A stretch of DNA of 64,000 nucleotides from an uncultured Dechloromonas sp. (GCF_945957265.1 NZ_CAMFKO010000015.1:1-64000); one strand, 5' to 3'; positions 8,077 through 18,880 are shown, counted from the first letter of the stretch. Made by a program: numbers and translations. Notes: generated from the letters alone by a model not told the origin.

Positions 8077-8505
8077 TCAGGCCGGCACGCCGAGAATGAC
8101 GTGGCTGGCCTTGATCAGCGCGCTGGCCTCGACCCCTTCCTTGAGGCCGAGTTCCATGACCGCTTCGTTGGTCACCACGGCATAGACGGTGGCTCCGCCC
8201 GACAGCCTGACGCCGACTTCGGTATTGACTGCGCCTTTCTGCACGCTGGCGACCTTGCCGGACAACTGGTTGCGGGCCGAAAAGCGGACGTTCTGCGGGC
8301 CGGCCAGGAGCATGACCCACGGCGCCTTGACGTAGGCGACGGCTTCCTTGCCGACCGCCAGGTCCAGCGACTTGACGCTGCCTTCGGTAACAATCGCGAC
8401 AATCTTGTCGCCTCCCGGCAAGCCGATTTCGACTTCGGCATTGACCGCGCCATTGGTCAAGGCCGTGATCTTGCCCGTAAATACATTGCGCGCACTGACG
8501 TTCAT
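8077..8505 (-). CDS. Molbindin: tandem Mop-domain molybdate-binding protein
   Basis: A 142-residue cytoplasmic protein made of two Mop (TOBE) domains in tandem, about 2-68 and 72-140, each starting with SARN and an F/L-x-G-K motif (NVFTGKIT, NQLSGKVA). Such ModG/Mop proteins oligomerise and store several molybdate or tungstate ions. The gene is divergent from modE, with a ModE-like box at 8545, so molybdate status probably controls it. It fits molybdate buffering for FeMo-cofactor synthesis and other molybdoenzymes. Confidence 0.9.
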   Translation of the reverse strand: MNVSARNVFTGKITALTNGAVNAEVEIGLPGGDKIVAIVTEGSVKSLDLAVGKEAVAYVKAPWVMLLAGPQNVRFSARNQLSGKVASVQKGAVNTEVGVRLSGGATVYAVVTNEAVMELGLKEGVEASALIKASHVILGVPA

Positions 8506-8544
8506 TGCTTTTCTCCTGAGTTATCGAGCATTCTGGCCCAGTTT

Positions 8545-8570
8545 TCGCTATATACCAACCTAAGCAGCGA
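8545..8570 (-). promoter_or_regulatory. ModE-like box upstream of molbindin
   Basis: A 26-bp element with left half TCGCTATAT, identical to that at 2067, and right half AAGCAGCGA (weaker). It lies 40 bp upstream of the molbindin start. Confidence 0.5.
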
Positions 8571-8655
8571 ATTTTGTCGGGACAACAACAATGTACCGAT
8601 TACCGTTCGGCGATTTCAACCATAGCGTTGCCAATCCGGAGAGTATCTTCGACAT

Positions 8656-8681
8656 GCGTTATAGTGTTGTGTATATAGACA
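8656..8681 (+). promoter_or_regulatory. ModE-like box upstream of modE
   Basis: A 26-bp element with halves GCGTTATAG and ATATAGACA, two mismatches each from the TCGNTATNT design, 13 bp before the modE start. Suggests autoregulation of modE-modA. Confidence 0.5.
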
Positions 8682-8694
8682 AACGGACCTGATC

Positions 8695-10282
<1,588 letters not shown>

Positions 10283-10311
10283 CCGCCCCCGGCTGAGGCG
10301 ACCCGGCGCGC

Positions 10312-10890
10312 TCAGTGCGCCAGCAGCTGGCGAATATCGGCGGCGATGTCGTCGACGCTGGCGCTGTCCTTGACGTAGAGCCGCAGGCGGCCGGCCGGGT
10401 CGTAGATGTAGGCGCCCGTCGAATGGTCGATGACGTAGCCGAGTTCGCCGTCCACCGGGCGCCGGGCGCCGAACACCCGGAACTCGTCGGTGACCGCCTT
10501 GATCTGCCCGGCATCGCCGCGCAAGCCGATGAACGAGGGATGGAACCACGGCACGAAGCCCTTCAGGCGCTCGCCACTGTCGCGCTCCGGGTCGAGGCTG
10601 ACGAACAGCACCTGAACCCGCGCGGCCTCCTTGCCCAGAGCGGCCATGACCCCGGCCAGGCGCGCCAGGGTGGTCGGGCAGACGTCGGGACACGCGGTAT
10701 AGCCGAAGAAGACGACCACCGCCTGGCCCTTGAAATCGGCCAGCGAACGTTGCCGGCCATCGTGGTCGGTCAGCGTGAAACCGCGCCCGAAGGTGGCGCC
10801 GGTCAGGTCGGTATTGCGGAACGCCTCCGGCGCCGGAGAGCAGGCCGCCAGCAAGGCAAACGACAGGGCGAGAAAGCGGCGGCGGCGCAT
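10312..10890 (-). CDS. SCO1/SenC-type copper chaperone lipoprotein
   Basis: A 192-residue thioredoxin-fold lipoprotein. The lipobox LAAC puts the lipidated Cys at 17; copper ligands are the CPDVC motif (Cys67, Cys71) and the conserved His in VIDHSTG. SCO proteins deliver copper or reduce thiols for the CuA site of cytochrome oxidase subunit II, encoded divergently 79 bp away. The start at 10890 was chosen because it gives a proper signal sequence; the upstream in-frame extension lacks one. Confidence 0.9.
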   Translation of the reverse strand: MRRRRFLALSFALLAACSPAPEAFRNTDLTGATFGRGFTLTDHDGRQRSLADFKGQAVVVFFGYTACPDVCPTTLARLAGVMAALGKEAARVQVLFVSLDPERDSGERLKGFVPWFHPSFIGLRGDAGQIKAVTDEFRVFGARRPVDGELGYVIDHSTGAYIYDPAGRLRLYVKDSASVDDIAADIRQLLAH

Positions 10891-10969
10891 GGCGTTAAAT
10901 ATTGTTGAACCAATTACGAAAGTTTGATTCTCACCGGACGAATCGGTTCTCACAAGGGGAGGGAACGGG

Positions 10970-12175
10970 ATGGTGATCGTACCGCGTGACTCTTCGGCCA
11001 GCCGCCACAACCGGCGGCCCACCCTGCTCCGACGGGCTGCCTGCCTCGCCCCCGCCGTCTTCCCGGTTGCCGCCGGCGCCGGCTACAGCTTCAACTTCCC
11101 CGAGCCGGTCACCCCCATCGCCCGGGAAACGCTGCACATCCACAACGAGTTCATGCTGATCATCACCACGCTGTTCGTGGTGGTCTTCGCCATCATGATC
11201 TACTCGATGATCCGCCACCGGAAAAGCATCGGCCACCAACCGTCGAAGTTCTCCGGCCCGACCGGCGCGCTGCAGTGGTTCTGGGCGCTCATCCCCTTCG
11301 CCATCCTGCTCTTCATCGACTTCGTGCTGATGGGCATCCCCGCCGTGCAAGCCATCATCAACATGGAAGACACCAAGACCAAGGCCGACCTCGTGCTCAA
11401 GGTCACCGGCATGCAGTGGAAATGGCAGTACGAATACCCGGAGGCCGGGGTCAAGTTCATCAGCACCCTGGCCACGCCGCGCGACCAGATCGCCAATGCC
11501 GAAACCAAGGGCGAGCATTACCTGCTCGAGGTCGACAAGCCGGTGGTGCTGCCGGTCGGCAAGAAGGTGCGCGTGCTGCTGACCTCGACCGACGTCATCC
11601 ATACCTGGTGGGTGCCGCAGTTCGGCGTCAAGCGCGACGCCATTCCCGGTTTCCTGCGCGAAACCTGGGTGCTGATCGAGAAGCCCGGCATCTACCGCGG
11701 CCAGTGCGCCGAGCTGTGCGGCAAGGATCACGGCTTCATGCCGGTGGTCGTCCATGCCGTGCCCGAACCCGAGTATCTGGCCTGGCTGGAAGCGCAGAAG
11801 GCAGAAGCCAGGGCGGCGGCCGGCGGCGCCGACCGGAGCTGGAGCCGCGACGAACTGATGGCCGAGGGCAAGGCGGTCTATGAAAAGGTCTGCGCCGCCT
11901 GCCACCAGCCCGACGGCAAGGGCCTGCCGCCGGCCTTCCCGGCGCTGGCCGGCAGCCAGATCGTCAATGGGCCGCTGCTCGACATGAACGGCAAGGCGGT
12001 CAAGGACAGCCACGTCGACCGGGTCATGCACGGCAAGGCCGGCACCGCCATGCAGGCCTTCGCCACCAGCCTGTCCGATGTCGAGCTGGCGGCGGTCATC
12101 ACCTACGAACGCAACAGTTTCGGCAACCAGAAGGGCGACATGATCCAGCCCGCCCAGATCAAGTCCCTGCGCTAG
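10970..12175 (+). CDS. coxB: Cytochrome c oxidase subunit II with C-terminal cytochrome c domain (caa3 type)
   Basis: A 401-residue membrane subunit with two transmembrane helices (about 60-82 and 100-128) and a periplasmic cupredoxin. CuA ligands are visible: His211, Cys246, Cys250, His254, Met257. A fused class I cytochrome c domain follows, with CAACH at 308-312, making this a caa3-type oxidase. It transfers electrons from cytochrome c to heme a. First of a run of cox genes read rightward. The N-terminus is somewhat long, so an internal start is possible. Confidence 0.94.
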   Translation: MVIVPRDSSASRHNRRPTLLRRAACLAPAVFPVAAGAGYSFNFPEPVTPIARETLHIHNEFMLIITTLFVVVFAIMIYSMIRHRKSIGHQPSKFSGPTGALQWFWALIPFAILLFIDFVLMGIPAVQAIINMEDTKTKADLVLKVTGMQWKWQYEYPEAGVKFISTLATPRDQIANAETKGEHYLLEVDKPVVLPVGKKVRVLLTSTDVIHTWWVPQFGVKRDAIPGFLRETWVLIEKPGIYRGQCAELCGKDHGFMPVVVHAVPEPEYLAWLEAQKAEARAAAGGADRSWSRDELMAEGKAVYEKVCAACHQPDGKGLPPAFPALAGSQIVNGPLLDMNGKAVKDSHVDRVMHGKAGTAMQAFATSLSDVELAAVITYERNSFGNQKGDMIQPAQIKSLR

Positions 12176-12185
12176 GAGACGAGCG

Positions 12186-13781
12186 ATGAATACAGCCTCC
12201 ACCCACGCTGCAGAACATCATGGCGAGTATCACCCCGGTGGCCTGCGCCGCTGGCTGACGACGACCAACCACAAGGACATCGGCACGATGTACCTGACTT
12301 TCTCGCTGATCATGTTCTTCGTCGGCGGCCTGATGATCCTCGCCGTGCGCGCCGAGCTGTTCCAGCCCGGCCTGCAGCTGATGAAGCCGGAGTTCTTCAA
12401 CCAGCTGATCGGCGTGCACGCGCTGGTGATGATCTTCGCGGCGCTGATGCCGGCCGCCACCGGTTTCGCCAACTGGATGATCCCGCTGATGATCGGCGCC
12501 CCGGACATGGCTCTGCCGCGCCTCAACAACTGGGGCTTCTGGCTGCTGCCGCCGGCGGCGATCCTGCTCACCCTGCCCTTCACGCTGGCCCTGTTCGGCA
12601 TCGGCGACGGCGCCATCGCCACCGGCTGGACCTTCTACGCGCCGCTCTCGGTGCAGGGCGGCATGGGCGTCGATTTCGCGATACTGGCCGTGCATATCCT
12701 CGGCATCTCGTCGATCATGGGCTCGATCAACATCATCGTCACCATCTTCAACATGCGGGCGCCGGGCATGACCATGATGAAGCTGCCGCTGTTCGCCTGG
12801 GGCTGGCTGATCACCGCCTTCCTGCTCATCGCCACGCTGCCGGTGCTGGCCGGCGCGGTGACCATGCTGCTCACCGACCGCCATTTCGGCACGCATTTCT
12901 TCGACGCGGCCGGCGGCGGCGACCCCATCCTCTTCCAGCACCTGTTCTGGTTCTTCGGCCACCCCGAGGTGTACATCCTGCTGCTGCCGGTGTGGGGGCT
13001 GATGCCGCACGTGCTGGCCACCTTCTCGCGCAAGCCGACCTACGGCTACACGGCGCAGGTGTACAGCTTCATCGCCATCGGCATCCTGTCGGTGGTGGTC
13101 TGGGCGCACCATTTCTTCACCGCCGGCATGCCGGTGCCGGCGCTGATCTACTTCATGTTCAGCACCATGGCCATCTCGCTGCCGCTGGCCGTACTCTTCT
13201 TCTGCTGGATCGCCACCATGTGGAAGGGGGCGATGACTTTCGAGACGCCGATGCTGTTCGCCGTCGGCTTCATCGTGCTCTTCGGCATCGCCGGCCTGAC
13301 CGGGCTGATCCTCGCCGACGTCGCGGCCGACGCCCAGTACCACCACAGCTATTTCGTCGTCGCCCACTTCCACTACGCGCTGTTCGCCGGCGGCATCATG
13401 GGCGTGATGACCGGGGTCTATTACTGGCTGCCCAAATGGACCGGCCACATGTACAACGAAACGCTGGGCAAGCTGCATTTCTGGCTGACCGTCGTTTCCT
13501 TCAACCTGACTTTCATTCCGCAATTCTTCCTCGGCCTGGCCGGCATGCCGCGACGCATCCCCGACTACGCCCTGCAGTTCGCCGAATTCAATGCGATCTC
13601 GACCGTCGGGGCCTTCATCCTCGGCCTCAGCCAGCTGCTCTTCGCCTGGAACATCTGGTCCTGCATCCGGGGCGGCCCGAAGGTCGAGAACCGCGTCTGG
13701 GAGGGGGCCGACGGGCTGGAATGGGAACTCTCCTCGCCGCCGCCCCACCATAGCTGGGATACCCAGCCGCAGGTCAAATGA
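12186..13781 (+). CDS. coxA: Cytochrome c oxidase subunit I
   Basis: A 531-residue, 12-helix heme-copper oxidase subunit that binds low-spin heme a and the a3-CuB centre and pumps protons. Hallmarks: the HPEVYILLLP segment with the cross-linked His-Tyr pair, WAHHFFTAGM (CuB histidines) and HFHYALFAGG near the heme histidines. It begins 10 bp after coxB with a clear AGGAG site. Length is typical for A1-type oxidases. Confidence 0.96.
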   Translation: MNTASTHAAEHHGEYHPGGLRRWLTTTNHKDIGTMYLTFSLIMFFVGGLMILAVRAELFQPGLQLMKPEFFNQLIGVHALVMIFAALMPAATGFANWMIPLMIGAPDMALPRLNNWGFWLLPPAAILLTLPFTLALFGIGDGAIATGWTFYAPLSVQGGMGVDFAILAVHILGISSIMGSINIIVTIFNMRAPGMTMMKLPLFAWGWLITAFLLIATLPVLAGAVTMLLTDRHFGTHFFDAAGGGDPILFQHLFWFFGHPEVYILLLPVWGLMPHVLATFSRKPTYGYTAQVYSFIAIGILSVVVWAHHFFTAGMPVPALIYFMFSTMAISLPLAVLFFCWIATMWKGAMTFETPMLFAVGFIVLFGIAGLTGLILADVAADAQYHHSYFVVAHFHYALFAGGIMGVMTGVYYWLPKWTGHMYNETLGKLHFWLTVVSFNLTFIPQFFLGLAGMPRRIPDYALQFAEFNAISTVGAFILGLSQLLFAWNIWSCIRGGPKVENRVWEGADGLEWELSSPPPHHSWDTQPQVK

Positions 13782-13792
13782 GGGAGGGCAAG

Positions 13793-13924
13793 ATGCAAAC
13801 CGCGCAACCCGCATTCTCCGCAGCCGATCTCGCACGCCGCCGCAGCGCGTCGCGCCGGCTGGCCTGGCTGCTCGCCGCCATCGTGCTCGCCATCTACCTC
13901 GTCGGGCTGTTCATCAAGCGCTGA
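13793..13924 (+). CDS. Cytochrome oxidase small assembly protein
   Basis: A 43-residue single-span membrane protein: a polar N-terminus rich in Ala/Arg, then a hydrophobic helix at about 23-41 ending in KR. It lies between coxA and ctaG (11 and 4 bp gaps) with GGGAGGG as ribosome site. Very small helical proteins at this position are annotated as cytochrome oxidase small assembly proteins in betaproteobacteria; identification rests on position, size and topology. Confidence 0.75.
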   Translation: MQTAQPAFSAADLARRRSASRRLAWLLAAIVLAIYLVGLFIKR

Positions 13925-13928
13925 GATC

Positions 13929-14540
13929 ATGGAACAGGTCCAGCCCACCCCGCGCAGTCACGGCCGCCTGATCGGCCGCCTGCTGCTGATGGTGGCCGGG
14001 GCCTTCGCCTTCGCCTTCGCGCTGGTACCGCTCTACAACGTGCTGTGCGAGGCGACCGGCTTCAATGGCAAGACCGCCGGGCCGGGCGCGATCCGCGACG
14101 GTTTCGGCGTCGGCGGCCTGCAGACGGCAGCCGCGCCGGCCAGCAAGGTCGACACCGCGCGCACCGTGCGCGTCGAATTCACCGGCACCGTGATGCCCGG
14201 CCTGCCGTGGGACATGCGGCCGCTGACCGTCAGCCTCGACATCCACCCCGGCGAACTGCAGCAGGTCAGCTACCTGGTGCGCAACACCTCGGACCGCACG
14301 GTCACCGGCCAGGCCGTGCCGAGCGTGACACCGGGCCAGGCGGCGCAGCATTTCGAGAAGATCGAGTGCTTCTGCTTCTCGCAGCAGACGCTGGCCCCCG
14401 GCGAGGCGCGCGAAATGCCGCTCGCCTTCATCGTCAAGCCCGAGGTCGGCCGCGACATCAGCCACATCACCCTGTCCTACGCCTTTTTCAGCATCGACGG
14501 ACAACGCCAGACTCTGACCCGCCCCGGGGAGGCCCGATGA
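13929..14540 (+). CDS. ctaG: CtaG/Cox11, copper chaperone for CuB
   Basis: A 203-residue membrane-anchored protein: one N-terminal helix (about 15-37) and a periplasmic immunoglobulin-like domain. The copper motif CFCF is at 147-150 and the additional conserved Cys is at 40. Cox11 inserts copper into the CuB site of subunit I. The stop overlaps the coxC start (ATGA). Confidence 0.93.
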   Translation: MEQVQPTPRSHGRLIGRLLLMVAGAFAFAFALVPLYNVLCEATGFNGKTAGPGAIRDGFGVGGLQTAAAPASKVDTARTVRVEFTGTVMPGLPWDMRPLTVSLDIHPGELQQVSYLVRNTSDRTVTGQAVPSVTPGQAAQHFEKIECFCFSQQTLAPGEAREMPLAFIVKPEVGRDISHITLSYAFFSIDGQRQTLTRPGEAR

Positions 14541-15409
14541 AAACCAGCCCAGCCCATACCGCATCCGGCGAACATTATTTCGTTCCCCAGCCCAGCTACT
14601 ACCCGGCGATCCTGTCGGCCGGCATGTTCCTGCTCGCCCTCGGCTTCGTCCAGCTGCTCAACCACATGGCGCCGGGCAAGTGGGTCATGCTCGGCGGCAC
14701 CGCGGTCATCATTTACGTGCTGTTCGGCTGGTTCGGCAAGGTCATCGCCGAGTCGCAGGGCGGCGCCTACCGCGACTGGGAGGACCGCTCCTTCCGCTAC
14801 GGCATGATCTGGTTCATTGCCACCGAGGTGATGTTCTTCGCCGCCTTCTTCGGCGCCCTGTTCTACGTCCGCATGATCTCGGTGCCCCGCCTCGGCGACA
14901 TGATGGCCATGCACGGCTTCAGCCTGTGGCCGGATTTCGCCGGCACCTGGCCGACCAGCGGGCCGAAGGGCGCCGCCTTCACGCCGATGGGCGCCTGGGG
15001 CATCCCGGCCCTGAACACCGCCCTGCTGCTCAGTTCCGGCGCCACGGTGACCTGGGCGCACTGGGGACTGCTGCGCGGCAAGCGCTCGCAACTGGCGCTC
15101 GGCCTGGCGGCCACCGTCCTGCTCGGCAGCACCTTCCTCGGCTTCCAGGCCTGGGAATACCACCACGCCTACAGCGAACTCGGCCTGACCCTGGGCGCCG
15201 GCGCCTACGGGGCGACCTTCTTCATGCTGACCGGCTTCCACGGCTTCCACGTCACGCTCGGCACCGTCATGCTGGCGGTCATCCTGCTGCGCAGCCTGAG
15301 CGGCCATTTCAGCGCCGAGCGCCACTTCGCCTTCGAGGCGGTGGCCTGGTACTGGCACTTCGTCGATGTGGTGTGGCTGATCCTCTTCGTTTTCGTCTAT
15401 TGGCTGTAG
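14537..15409 (+). CDS. coxC: Cytochrome c oxidase subunit III
   Basis: A 290-residue, 7-helix subunit III. Family segments include YYPAILSAGMF, FRYGMIWFIATEVMFF with the lipid-cleft Glu, FLGFQAWEYHHAY and FHGFHVTLGT, ending AWYWHFVDVVWL. It stabilises the catalytic core. Translationally coupled to ctaG. Its last 13 bp overlap the convergent DUF2909-like gene. Confidence 0.94.
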   Translation: MKTSPAHTASGEHYFVPQPSYYPAILSAGMFLLALGFVQLLNHMAPGKWVMLGGTAVIIYVLFGWFGKVIAESQGGAYRDWEDRSFRYGMIWFIATEVMFFAAFFGALFYVRMISVPRLGDMMAMHGFSLWPDFAGTWPTSGPKGAAFTPMGAWGIPALNTALLLSSGATVTWAHWGLLRGKRSQLALGLAATVLLGSTFLGFQAWEYHHAYSELGLTLGAGAYGATFFMLTGFHGFHVTLGTVMLAVILLRSLSGHFSAERHFAFEAVAWYWHFVDVVWLILFVFVYWL

Positions 15410-15597
15410 CCGGGAATGAAACCGAAGCGGAACCCGATCAGCAGCAGCACGAAAAGGGCGATCGACAAGCCGATGCGCCAGGTCAGCACGCGCGCCGTGC
15501 GTTCGCCGGCGCCCCGGTCGCGGTAGAGAAAGACGAGCCCCGAGAACAGGCTGCCGACGATGGCCACCAACAACAAAACCACCAGCACCTTGAGCAT
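15397..15597 (-). CDS. Twin transmembrane protein (DUF2909-like)
   Basis: A 66-residue protein with two predicted membrane helices (about 2-21 and 42-62) joined by a short basic loop. Small twin-helix proteins of this kind are commonly encoded on the opposite strand within betaproteobacterial cox clusters. The start codon shares bases with the divergent SURF1 start. Function unknown, probably oxidase-related. Confidence 0.75.
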   Translation of the reverse strand: MLKVLVVLLLVAIVGSLFSGLVFLYRDRGAGERTARVLTWRIGLSIALFVLLLIGFRFGFIPGYSQ

Positions 15598-16363
15598 GGC
15601 CGATACTCCCGACAGGCTTGCGATGCCCCAGTATGCGCGCCAGCCAAGCACGCCGGCAAGGGCCGGCCGGCGGCGGGTGGCGATCTTCGGCAGCCTGCTG
15701 CTGGCGGCGCTGTTGCCCGCCTTCGTCTCGCTCGGCCTGTGGCAGTGGCGCAAGGCCGAGGCCAAGACTGCGCTGCAGGCGGAGCTCGACAGCCGCCGCC
15801 ACGATGCGCCGGTCGCCCTGCCCAGCGCGCCGGCCGACGCGGAGTCGCTGCGCCACCGCCGCGTCATCGTGCGCGGCCACTACGATGCGGCGAAGCAGAT
15901 CCTGCTCGACAACCGGCTGTACCGGGAACAGGCCGGCTACCACGTCATCACGCCGCTGCAACTCGAAGGCTCGGCCATGCATGTGCTGGTCAATCGCGGC
16001 TGGCTGGCCGCCCCGGCCGATCACCGCGTCCAGCCAATGGCCGGGGTGCCGGCCGGCACGGTCGAACTAACCGGCCTGGCCGTGCTGCCGCCGCAGCGCT
16101 TCTTCAACCTGACGGCGCAACCGACCAGCGGCTGGGAAGCGGTGTGGCAGAACCTCGACCTGGCGCGCTTCCGCTCGGCCGTTCCCTACCCGCTGCAGCC
16201 GGTCGTCATCCAGCTCGACCCCGAGGCGCCGGGCGGTTTCGTCCGCGACTGGCCGCGCCCCGACGAACGGGCCGACCGCCACCGCAGCTACGCCCTGCAA
16301 TGGTTCGGCTTCGCCGTCGCCAGCCTCGGCATCTGGGTCTATTTCCTGGTGCGCAAGCCATGA
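15596..16363 (+). CDS. SURF1 family cytochrome oxidase assembly protein
   Basis: A SURF1/Shy1 protein of about 255 residues with an N-terminal helix (VAIFGSLLLAALLPAFVSLGLW), a periplasmic domain carrying RGHYD, QAGYHVITPL and VNRGW, and a C-terminal helix (WFGFAVASLGIWVYFLV). It assists heme a insertion into subunit I. Two starts are plausible: 15596, used here, and an in-frame ATG at 15623; neither has a strong ribosome site. Confidence 0.9.
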   Translation: MADTPDRLAMPQYARQPSTPARAGRRRVAIFGSLLLAALLPAFVSLGLWQWRKAEAKTALQAELDSRRHDAPVALPSAPADAESLRHRRVIVRGHYDAAKQILLDNRLYREQAGYHVITPLQLEGSAMHVLVNRGWLAAPADHRVQPMAGVPAGTVELTGLAVLPPQRFFNLTAQPTSGWEAVWQNLDLARFRSAVPYPLQPVVIQLDPEAPGGFVRDWPRPDERADRHRSYALQWFGFAVASLGIWVYFLVRKP

Positions 16364-16917
16364 ACAGCCTGGCCATCCGGCCGCCTCCCAACCAGCGCCA
16401 GGGCCGACTGATGCTGGCGCTGATCGTCGTGCTGCTCGCCCTGCCCTTCGCCATCGGGGCCGGCCTGTACTTTGGCGGCTGGCAGCCGACCCGCAGCGTC
16501 CGGCACGGCCACCTGCTCAATCCGCCCCGCCCGCTGCCGGAGCCTGTCCTGCTGCGGTGGGCCGGCAAAAACAGCGAAAAATGGAAACTGGTGCTCCACG
16601 TCCGCGGCCCCTGCGCCGCCGAATGCAGCCGCCGTCTCGACGAAATGCGCCGCATCCACGTTGCCCTCTACAAGAACATGGGCCGCCTGAGCCGCGCCGT
16701 GCTGACCGACCAGCCCGACGACCCGGCCCTGCTCGCCCTGCGCGCCAGCCAGCCCGACCTGTTGCTGCTGCCAGCCCCGCCCGGCACCCTGGCGGACATC
16801 GCCGACCCCGTGCTGCTGGTCGACCCACAGGGCCAAGTGATCATGACCTACCCGCCCGACGCCAGCCCGCAAGGCCTGCGCGCCGATCTCGAACGCTTGC
16901 TCAAATACGCCGGCTAG
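16360..16917 (+). CDS. Cytochrome oxidase-associated transmembrane protein
   Basis: A 185-residue protein with one N-terminal membrane helix (about 18-40) and a periplasmic domain that resembles the thioredoxin/SCO fold in outline (KWKLVLHVRGPCAAECSRRLDEMR, later VLLVDPQGQVIMTYPPDASPQG). Two Cys spaced C-x3-C could correspond to an SCO-like CxxxC pair. It starts 4 bp inside the SURF1 gene and precedes ctaB. Likely an oxidase assembly factor; exact role unknown. Confidence 0.78.
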   Translation: MNSLAIRPPPNQRQGRLMLALIVVLLALPFAIGAGLYFGGWQPTRSVRHGHLLNPPRPLPEPVLLRWAGKNSEKWKLVLHVRGPCAAECSRRLDEMRRIHVALYKNMGRLSRAVLTDQPDDPALLALRASQPDLLLLPAPPGTLADIADPVLLVDPQGQVIMTYPPDASPQGLRADLERLLKYAG

Positions 16918-16927
16918 GAGATTCACC

Positions 16928-17824
16928 ATGCACACCGCGACAGCCCCCACCCTGAGCCTCGGCCAACGCCTCGCCGCCTTCGGCCACCTGTGCAAGCCGC
17001 GGGTCAACAGCCTGATCGTGTTCACGGCCATGATCGGCATGTGCCTGGCGACGCCGGACTTCCCGCCGCTGCTGCGCTTCGTCGTCGCCTCGCTGGGCAT
17101 CGCGCTGGTCTCCTTCGCCGCCGCCGCCCTCAACTGCCTGGTCGAGCGCACCGTCGATGCCAAGATGGCGCGTACCAGCTGGCGGGCCACGGCGCGCGGC
17201 GACATCTCGCCGCTCGAAACCATCACCCTGGCCACCGCCCTCGGCGCCGCCGGCCTCGGGCTGTTGCACGGCTTCATCAACGACCTGACGATGTGGCTGA
17301 CGCTGGCCACCTTCGTCGGCTACACCGTGATCTACACGCTGATCCTCAAGCCGGCGACACCGATGAACATCGTCATCGGCGGCGCTTCCGGCGCCATGCC
17401 GCCGCTGCTCGGATGGACGGCGATGACCGGCCAGGTCTCGGCCGAACCGCTGGTTCTCTTCCTCATCATCTTCCTGTGGACGCCGCCGCACTTCTGGGCG
17501 CTGGCCTGCTACCGGCGCGACGACTACGCCCGCTCCGGCCTGCCCATGCTGCCGGTGACGCACGGCATCGCCTTCACCTGCCAGCACATCCTCTGGTACA
17601 CCGTGATGCTCTCCGCCGCCAGCCTGATCCCGGTCTCGCTCGGCATGAGCGGCACTTTCTACCTGGTCGCCATCAGCCTGCTCGACCTCGTTTTCCTCGG
17701 CTACGCCATCGCGCTGTGCCGCCGCTACAGCGATGCGCTGGCCCGAAAAACCTTCCGCTACTCCATCCTCTACCTGACCCTGCTCTTCGCGGCGCTGTTC
17801 GCCGACCGGCTGATCCTCCTCTAG
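16928..17824 (+). CDS. ctaB: Protoheme IX farnesyltransferase (heme O synthase)
   Basis: A 298-residue polytopic UbiA-family prenyltransferase that farnesylates heme b to heme O. Recognisable segments: KPRVNSLIVFTA, NCLVERTVDAKMARTSWR (first aspartate motif region), YTLILKPATPMNIVIGGASGA and PPHFWALACYRRDDY. It works with CtaA, encoded directly downstream. Confidence 0.95.
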   Translation: MHTATAPTLSLGQRLAAFGHLCKPRVNSLIVFTAMIGMCLATPDFPPLLRFVVASLGIALVSFAAAALNCLVERTVDAKMARTSWRATARGDISPLETITLATALGAAGLGLLHGFINDLTMWLTLATFVGYTVIYTLILKPATPMNIVIGGASGAMPPLLGWTAMTGQVSAEPLVLFLIIFLWTPPHFWALACYRRDDYARSGLPMLPVTHGIAFTCQHILWYTVMLSAASLIPVSLGMSGTFYLVAISLLDLVFLGYAIALCRRYSDALARKTFRYSILYLTLLFAALFADRLILL

Positions 17825-17830
17825 GCCGCC

Positions 17831-18880
17831 ATGCGCCTCTACCGCAGCCTGCTCGTCGCCGCCACCCTGCTCGCCCTGCTCGTCATCGGGCTGGGCGCTT
17901 ATGTCCGGCTGTCCGATGCCGGCCTCGGCTGCCCCGACTGGCCGGGCTGCTACGGCCACTGGCTGGGCGTTCCCGAAAGCGGGCATGAACATCTGGCCGC
18001 CCAGGCCAATTTCCCGCAGCGACCGGTGGATACAAGCAAGGCCTGGAAGGAAATGATCCATCGCTATTGCGCCGGCACGCTGGGCCTGCTCATCCTCGCC
18101 ATCTGCCTGCTCGCCTGGCGCCCGGCCTTGCGCCGCCGGCAGTCGCCCATCCTGACCACCGTCCTGCTCGGCCTCGTCGGCCTGCAGGCGGCCCTCGGCA
18201 TGTGGACCGTGACGCTGCTGCTCAAGCCGGCGATCGTCACCCTGCACCTGCTCGGCGGCATGGGCACGCTGGCCTTGCTGCTCGTCCTCCTGGGGCGTGA
18301 ATGGCAGGCTGCCCCGGCATCGGCTGCCGGCCCGGGATTGCGCCTGGCGGCACGCCTGGCCCTGCTCGCGACGGTCGGCCAGATCGCGCTGGGCGGCTGG
18401 GTGAGCAGCAACTACGCCGGCCTCGCCTGCCCCGACCTGCCCCGCTGCCAGGGGCAATGGCAACCGGCCATGGATTTCGGCCATGCCTTCGCCGTCGTCC
18501 GCGATCTCGGCTACACCGCCCACGGCCAGCTCCTGAACGCCGAGGCGCTGACCGCCATCCACTGGGCGCATCGCCTCGGCGCCGCCGTCGTGGCCGCCAG
18601 CGTCCTCGCCCTGGCCGTCGCCCTCGGCGCCGCCGGCGAACGTGACCGGCGCCGCTGGGCCGGCCTGCTGCTCGGCGTGCTCGGCCTGCAGATCGCCCTC
18701 GGCATCGGCAACGTGCTGCTCTCGCTCCCGCTACCCGTCGCCGTCGCCCACACCCTGGGCGCGGCTGGTCTGCTCGGCGTGCTGCTGACCATCAACCTGC
18801 GCCTTCCGGCCGGCGAACCGCTGGCCGCGCAGCGCTCGCGGCATGGCCGGCGGGCGCCGGGCCTGCATACGCCCGCCTAG
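17831..18880 (+). CDS. ctaA: Heme A synthase (COX15/CtaA)
   Basis: A 349-residue 8-helix membrane enzyme converting heme O to heme A. COX15 hallmarks: GAYVRLSDAGLGCPDWPGCYG near the N-terminus, EMIHRYCAGTLG with a heme-ligand His, then in the second half GGWVSSNYAGLACPDLPRC and AIHWAHRLGA. It completes the heme A pathway needed by the oxidase encoded upstream. Confidence 0.95.
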   Translation: MRLYRSLLVAATLLALLVIGLGAYVRLSDAGLGCPDWPGCYGHWLGVPESGHEHLAAQANFPQRPVDTSKAWKEMIHRYCAGTLGLLILAICLLAWRPALRRRQSPILTTVLLGLVGLQAALGMWTVTLLLKPAIVTLHLLGGMGTLALLLVLLGREWQAAPASAAGPGLRLAARLALLATVGQIALGGWVSSNYAGLACPDLPRCQGQWQPAMDFGHAFAVVRDLGYTAHGQLLNAEALTAIHWAHRLGAAVVAASVLALAVALGAAGERDRRRWAGLLLGVLGLQIALGIGNVLLSLPLPVAVAHTLGAAGLLGVLLTINLRLPAGEPLAAQRSRHGRRAPGLHTPA

